This document shows, piece by piece, positions 59,901 through 64,000 of a stretch of 64,000 nucleotides of DNA. The position numbers and the translations under genes were made by a program. The notes beneath the pieces were generated by a model. The model saw only the letters and a program-made list of their open reading frames with translations, searched no databases and was not told the origin of the DNA. How positions within the stretch are numbered: position 1 is the first letter of the stretch; each line of letters opens with the position of its first letter. The stretch lies in NCBI GenBank assembly GCA_042862465.1, contig JASTVH010000006.1:124001-188000 (forward strand). Direction: 5' to 3'. This DNA comes from JASTVH01 sp042862465 (GTDB lineage: Bacteria > Pseudomonadota > Gammaproteobacteria > Pseudomonadales > Oleiphilaceae).

Positions 59901-60569
59901 ATGTCTGACTTCACCCTCTCAGAGAACCTGAAAGAACGCATGGCAACGATTCTTGAGGCCTCGCCTCTGGTGCCGGTCATCTCCATTGCCGAGGCCGCCC
60001 ATGCCGAACCTCTGACGGATGCGCTGGTCGCCGGCGGTTTGAGAGTCTTGGAGATTACCCTGCGCACGCCGCACGGACTGGATGCCATTGCCGCTATACG
60101 CAGGCGCCACCCGGACATTTGGGTGGGCGCGGGCACCGTGGCGAGTGTGGAACAGTATCAGGCGGTGGAAGCGGCGGGTGGTCAGTTTGTGGTAACCCCG
60201 GGGTCGACTGCAGAGCTTCTGGAGTATGGCACCCGGGCATCCATTCCCCTGCTTCCGGGGGTCGCGACCCTGTCCGAGATGATGGAGGGCTATCGGCTCG
60301 GCTATCGGGATTTCAAATTCTTTCCCGCTGAAGTGGCCGGGGGGGTGGCGGCGCTAAAAGCCTTCGCGGGGCCCTTCGCTCAGGTCCGCTTCTGTCCCAC
60401 CGGCGGAATAAGGCGCGAGACGGCGGCCGACTACCTGGCACTTGCGAACGTACCAGCCGTGGGCGGAACCTGGCTGACGCCTGCCGCTGCCATCGAGCGA
60501 GCGGATTGGCCAGCCATTAGTCGTGAGGTTGAGGTCAGTATTGCCAGACTCCGGCAGGTCGCCAACTAA
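59901..60569 (+). CDS. eda: KDPG/KHG aldolase
   Basis: This 222-residue aldolase cleaves 2-keto-3-deoxy-6-phosphogluconate to pyruvate and glyceraldehyde-3-phosphate. The class I Schiff-base lysine is K139 in DFKFFPAE. The catalytic Glu is in LEITLRT, and the GAGTV motif follows. It completes the zwf-pgl-eda unit. The dehydratase gene edd is not in the window, as in pseudomonads where it lies elsewhere. Confidence 0.96.
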   Translation: MSDFTLSENLKERMATILEASPLVPVISIAEAAHAEPLTDALVAGGLRVLEITLRTPHGLDAIAAIRRRHPDIWVGAGTVASVEQYQAVEAAGGQFVVTPGSTAELLEYGTRASIPLLPGVATLSEMMEGYRLGYRDFKFFPAEVAGGVAALKAFAGPFAQVRFCPTGGIRRETAADYLALANVPAVGGTWLTPAAAIERADWPAISREVEVSIARLRQVAN

Positions 60570-60637
60570 ACTGCCTGGTGATGGCGACCTGACAGAAGGG
60601 ACAGGTTGCGCAAAAGACTTGAATTGCCACGCGCGGC

Positions 60638-61285
60638 TTACTGCATGGCCATGAGAGGCGGTCCGACGTAGCGGGCCAGAGGCTGTACCCAGCCGGCCAG
60701 GTGCCGTTCGTCGTGCAGTCGTCCTTTTTCCCGCTCGGCTTCATCCCGGGTTTTGAAGTGGCCAGTAATCAGGGCCGTGCCGTCGGGGCCATGGCTCACA
60801 TGCAGGTCTGCGGTTTTCGCGGGTATGCCTTGAGATTGCAGCTGATCGGCCCGTGCTCGGGCATTACCGGGGTTGTTGAAAAAGCCCAATTGTACGGTGA
60901 AGCCTTTGGTATCGGCGGTTTGCGGGACGGGGGCCGGCTTTGCAGGCGTCTCATCCACAGCCTGCTCGACCTCATCTTTCGGGGCTGCCAGGGCGGTCTT
61001 TTGCAGCGATGCAGTCTCCGAGTCGGGTTTGAGGGCATCAGCCGGTGTTTCCTGAATCTCGTCGGTGACGACTAGGGTCTCATTCGGAGAAGCCTCTGTC
61101 TCGACTACGTTATCGGACTCGATTGCAGGGGGGATGGAAATCTCAGCCGAGGTCGCGGGCTGGGTATTCGTCGAGAGCAGTGCCACGGTGATAGTGAATC
61201 CCAGCACCGCAATGGCCATTGGTGCCAAACCGATTACGGCTACCAGTTTGAGGATATCGTTTTTGGACAGCGCAATTGTTTGCAT
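60638..61285 (-). CDS. SPOR-domain membrane protein
   Basis: This 215-residue protein has one N-terminal transmembrane helix (about 17-40). A long Pro/Thr/Glu-rich periplasmic linker follows, and a C-terminal SPOR domain (about 135-210, GFTVQLGFFNNPGNARARADQ) is of the type that binds denuded septal peptidoglycan. This layout is that of cell-division-site proteins related to DedD/FtsN. The ATG at 61285 follows GGGAGGCTCC. An upstream in-frame ATG has no site. It converges on eda and is divergent from azlC. Confidence 0.88.
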   Translation of the reverse strand: MQTIALSKNDILKLVAVIGLAPMAIAVLGFTITVALLSTNTQPATSAEISIPPAIESDNVVETEASPNETLVVTDEIQETPADALKPDSETASLQKTALAAPKDEVEQAVDETPAKPAPVPQTADTKGFTVQLGFFNNPGNARARADQLQSQGIPAKTADLHVSHGPDGTALITGHFKTRDEAEREKGRLHDERHLAGWVQPLARYVGPPLMAMQ

Positions 61286-61588
61286 CGGGAGCCTCCCGTC
61301 ATTTTTTATCATTGCTCAGTGATTCCCCTACAAAAATCAGGCCAATTACTGTGAAATCAGAAAATCATTAAAAAGCAAGTGGTTAGCTGTGGTTTGGCGA
61401 TGCGGGGGAGGTGCCGGTATTTTGACGATTGTGCGCTTACTCTTGAGTGACGACAGATTGTCGCCGGCAGCGCAGGCAGGCTGGTAGTCTCGTTCCAGTT
61501 TCCCGAGATCATTCGAAGGCCTAATTGTAATCACCGCCGGTTTGAGGAAAGGTAGCGGTTCTTTGGCTTGGGAGCGGGGCACTGGCGT
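61286..61588. other. Divergent intergenic region, 303 bp
   Basis: This is the promoter region between the SPOR protein gene and azlCD. It is AT-rich near 61340-61385 with no strong sigma-70 pair, operator, repeat or RNA gene that I can defend. Confidence 0.4.
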
Positions 61589-62296
61589 ATGACTACAGCG
61601 GAAACGACGCGTCTGGATTGGCCCGGTACCCTGATGGGGTTCCGCAGGCTTTTGCCCCTGTCGGTTTTTGTGGGGTTCTTCGGGGTGGCTTTTGGTCTGG
61701 CTTCCACTCAAACAGGCTTGTCGCCCCTGGAAAGCACCCTGATGAGCATCACTGTTTTCGCCGGTGCCTCCCAGTTTGCGGCCCTGGAGCTCTGGGGGCA
61801 GCAGGTTTCCCTGGTGCCACTGATACTCACGACCTTTGCCATCAACTCCCGTCATATCCTGATGGGGGCGTCGCTCTACCCCTGGCTCAGGGAGTTACCC
61901 GCGGGGCGTCGCTACGGCATCCTCACACTGTTGACCGACGCCAACTGGGCCATGGCCGCCCAGGATTATCAGAGCGGACGGCGCAATCTGGGCATCATTC
62001 TCGGTGGAGGGCTGGCGATCTGGTCGGCCTGGGTGGCCGGCACCGCTATCGGGGCCTATTTTGGCGCGGCTTTTGAGGAGCCCGAGCGATTCGGTCTGGA
62101 CATGGTCCTGGGGTGTTTCCTGTTTGCCATGGCGCTGGGGTCGCGGAAAACACCCCGGACCCTGGTGACCTGGGGTGTGGCCGCGGTCACCGCCTTGATT
62201 GCCAAGGTCTGGCTGCCGCCTCACACCCATGTGGTGGCGGGCGCTATTGCCGGTGGCCTGGTGGGCGCATTCTGGCTGGAAGGAGAGCAGGCATGA
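61589..62296 (+). CDS. azlC: AzlC-family branched-chain amino acid exporter subunit
   Basis: This 235-residue inner-membrane protein has about seven hydrophobic helices and the AzlC pattern: GFRRLLPLSVFVGFFGVAFG near the start, VFAGASQFAALEL, and INSRHILMGASL. Together with AzlD it forms an exporter of branched-chain amino acids (AzlCD/YgaZH). The ATG at 61589 is used. A TTG seven codons upstream is an alternative. Its TGA overlaps the azlD ATG. Confidence 0.9.
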   Translation: MTTAETTRLDWPGTLMGFRRLLPLSVFVGFFGVAFGLASTQTGLSPLESTLMSITVFAGASQFAALELWGQQVSLVPLILTTFAINSRHILMGASLYPWLRELPAGRRYGILTLLTDANWAMAAQDYQSGRRNLGIILGGGLAIWSAWVAGTAIGAYFGAAFEEPERFGLDMVLGCFLFAMALGSRKTPRTLVTWGVAAVTALIAKVWLPPHTHVVAGAIAGGLVGAFWLEGEQA

Positions 62297-62607
62297 ACCT
62301 GTCACCGGAAGGCTGGGGGGTTGTCGTGCTCATTGCGGTGATGACGGTGGTAACCCTGGTGACCCGTTTCGCCGGCCCTTTCATCATGTCCTATTTCACC
62401 ATCAATCGGCGGCTGGAAAGCTTTATCAACAGTATGGCCGGCTCGGTGCTGATCGCCCTGATTGCTCCCATGGCGCTTGAAGGTGACTGGGGCGCACGGC
62501 TGGCGCTTTTGGCAACGGCTGTGGTCATGCTGACGCTCCGCAAGCCCCTGCCGTCGATTGCGGCCGGGATTGCCACCGCCGCGATCACCCGTCTGTTGAT
62601 GGGCTGA
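62293..62607 (+). CDS. azlD: AzlD-family branched-chain amino acid exporter subunit
   Basis: This 104-residue small membrane partner of AzlC has three or four helices and the typical VTLVTRFAGPFIMSY segment. The start overlaps the azlC stop (ATGA), so the two are translationally coupled. Its last 23 bp overlap the 3' end of the convergent hydrolase gene. Confidence 0.9.
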   Translation: MNLSPEGWGVVVLIAVMTVVTLVTRFAGPFIMSYFTINRRLESFINSMAGSVLIALIAPMALEGDWGARLALLATAVVMLTLRKPLPSIAAGIATAAITRLLMG

Positions 62608-63496
62608 AGATCTCTCTCAGGATGCGGATAAAGCGCAAGGGTTGATCCACAAACGGCACATGGCCACTGCGCTCCATCATCACCAATCGGGCATCCGGCA
62701 TCGCCCGCTGCATGGCCACCTGGCCCTGCCAGGGATACATCTCCGAACGTCGCCCCACCATGATGGTGGAGGGTGTCTCCACCTGCGGCAGCAGAGGGCG
62801 CAGATCGTAATTGAGATTCAGGTAGGCATTGACGTGCTGGAGCAGGGTATACCAGCTCTCCATGGGCAGAAACTGGTGCGCCAGCGCCGGTGTCCTCAGC
62901 AACCGGTGGGCTCCCTGTTTAAGCCAGTCCTTGCTCATGGCCGTGGCCGCAAAGCGGGCGAACTCTTCGTAGAAGTAGCTTTGGTATGTTTGCGGCAGTG
63001 ATTCGAAGGATGTTTCCGGGGAAAAGTGCCTGAACTCTTCCAGCAACGCATACCATCGCTGCAGACGAAGCGGGCCCTCGGCACCGAACAACCCCCATTG
63101 CCAGTCCGGCCCGTTCAACACGCAGGGAGCCTGGTCGATATGCAGGTAGTGACGAACATGGCGGCCGCCGGTGCGATGGAGGAACTGAAGTGCGGTCAGT
63201 GCGCCGAGGGAAATCCCGGCAAGGTAGACCGGGGGATGCCCGTAATGGGCGAGGATGCTTTCCAGATCGCGGCTGTGGCTGGTCAGGACGCAGGATTCGC
63301 TGCAGGTCAGGCGGCTGGAGCGTCCAAAGCCCCTCAAGTCGGGCATCACAAACCGGTAGCGACCGAGCAGTGGGGTGATGATCGGTAGCCAGTGTCGGCT
63401 GTCCATGCCAAAGCCGTGAACCAGCAAGACCATGGGCCCCTTGCCCAGGGTGCGGACATAGAGTGACTGGTGATCATGGGTCTCGATATAGGGCAT
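62585..63496 (-). CDS. Alpha/beta-fold hydrolase
   Basis: This 303-residue soluble hydrolase has an oxyanion region HGFGMD (27-32), nucleophile S96 in GISLG, and a late catalytic His in RSGHVPFVDQP. The acid residue is not where expected: the strand ends VGRRSEMYP, with Glu rather than Asp. The substrate may be an ester or lipid. No family can be named. It overlaps azlD tail to tail by 23 bp. The ribosome-binding site is weak, so the start is approximate. Confidence 0.85.
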   Translation of the reverse strand: MPYIETHDHQSLYVRTLGKGPMVLLVHGFGMDSRHWLPIITPLLGRYRFVMPDLRGFGRSSRLTCSESCVLTSHSRDLESILAHYGHPPVYLAGISLGALTALQFLHRTGGRHVRHYLHIDQAPCVLNGPDWQWGLFGAEGPLRLQRWYALLEEFRHFSPETSFESLPQTYQSYFYEEFARFAATAMSKDWLKQGAHRLLRTPALAHQFLPMESWYTLLQHVNAYLNLNYDLRPLLPQVETPSTIMVGRRSEMYPWQGQVAMQRAMPDARLVMMERSGHVPFVDQPLRFIRILREIFSPSTDG

Positions 63497-63579
63497 TCGG
63501 GACTCGCTCTTAACAGCTGCAACGGGGCGTTCGTGCTATCTAGTGTAAGGTGATAGAAAAACAAAAGGCGAGTCGAAGC

Positions 63580-64000
63580 ATGATGAAGACAGTTGTTATC
63601 ACGGGTGCCTCCAGCGGTATCGGGGAGTCCGCCGCCTACCTGTTGGCAGCAAAGGGCTATCAGGTGGCCCTGATTGCGCGCCGGGCGGAGGAGCTGCAGC
63701 GCGTTCGGGCGCGGATCCGGGAGCAGGGTGGTGAATGCCGGCTCTATCCCTGCGACATCACCGATCGTGACGCGACCCGGGCGGTCGTGGATCAGCTGCT
63801 GGCCGATCATGGGCGCATCGATGCCCTGGTGAATAACGCTGCCCATTCCATCCGTCGACCCATCGTGAAATCCCTGGACCGGCTCCACGACTACGAGCGC
63901 ACGATTCACCTCAATTACCTGGCGCCGGTGGATCTGACGCTCAAACTGCTGCCGCATTTCCTGGCGCAGGGGAGCGGCCATGTGGTGAACATATCGAGCC
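63580..64000 (+). CDS. Short-chain dehydrogenase, Acr1-like, truncated by window end
   Basis: These are the first 140 residues of an SDR enzyme starting MMKTVVITGASSGIG (cofactor motif at about 9-15). The stretch NNAAHSIRRPI followed by DRLHDYERTIHLNYLAPVDL closely resembles the acyl-CoA reductase Acr1 of Acinetobacter (NNAGRSIRR, FHDFERTMQLNYFGA), which makes fatty aldehydes for wax esters. The Gly of NNAG is Ala here. The catalytic Tyr-Lys lies beyond the window, so function is provisional. Confidence 0.85.
   Translation, partial: MMKTVVITGASSGIGESAAYLLAAKGYQVALIARRAEELQRVRARIREQGGECRLYPCDITDRDATRAVVDQLLADHGRIDALVNNAAHSIRRPIVKSLDRLHDYERTIHLNYLAPVDLTLKLLPHFLAQGSGHVVNISS

Overview
This is a gammaproteobacterial chromosome segment of moderately high GC. 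Its gene order matches what I know from Pseudomonas and Marinobacter-type bacteria: fdxA-mutS-pncC-recA, nadK-metallophosphatase-glpG-yeaC-DUF2797-pepN, thrS-infC-rpmI-rplT-pheS-pheT-ihfA-merR-tRNA-Pro, and hexR/zwf-pgl-eda. A DUF1329/YCF48/RND-exporter set, acetoacetyl-CoA reductase, dienoyl-CoA reductase, MaoC dehydratase and an Acr1-like reductase fit a marine, lipid- or hydrocarbon-using, storage-polymer-making bacterium. The genus (Marinobacter-like) is an inference.

Layout. 1-12 kb: end of an SDR gene, fdxA, mutS, a two-gene cyclic-di-GMP pair (an active-looking GGDEF enzyme and a degenerate GGDEF protein that keeps its I-site), a PAS histidine kinase with a LuxR-type regulator, pncC, LexA-controlled recA, a periplasmic binding-protein homologue and small membrane proteins. 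12-25 kb: a PilZ protein, a LonB-type protease, alkB-amrS, an M23 peptidase with a FixJ-like regulator and REC-PAS-kinase, a MaoC gene with a divergent AraC regulator, tRNA-Asp, and a second AraC gene divergent from fadH. 27-36 kb: the conserved nadK-pepN block, with a probable Fur-controlled small RNA between glpG and yeaC. 36-46 kb: DUF1329, YCF48 and RND exporter genes, then a TAXI-TRAP transporter. 46-54 kb: the translation operon, ihfA, a MerR regulator and tRNA-Pro. 54-64 kb: a Usp protein, phbB, DUF2058, the Entner-Doudoroff cluster, a SPOR protein, azlCD, a hydrolase and the start of an SDR gene.

There is no prophage, insertion sequence with a transposase, CRISPR array or defence island. 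The unusual content is intergenic. At least five repeat families are present. The most striking is a ~270-bp element found twice (12644-12909 and 46154-46424). Each copy has long terminal inverted repeats enclosing two long hairpin arms. The stem sequences differ completely between copies, yet the arm-tip motifs are identical and complementarity is kept. A second family pairs a (TTGGACG)n tandem tract with a conserved partner segment. A third observation is an ~85-nt transcription unit on the minus strand near 32.5 kb with a near-consensus promoter, an overlapping Fur box and an intrinsic terminator, which is the layout of RyhB/PrrF-class iron-sparing RNAs.
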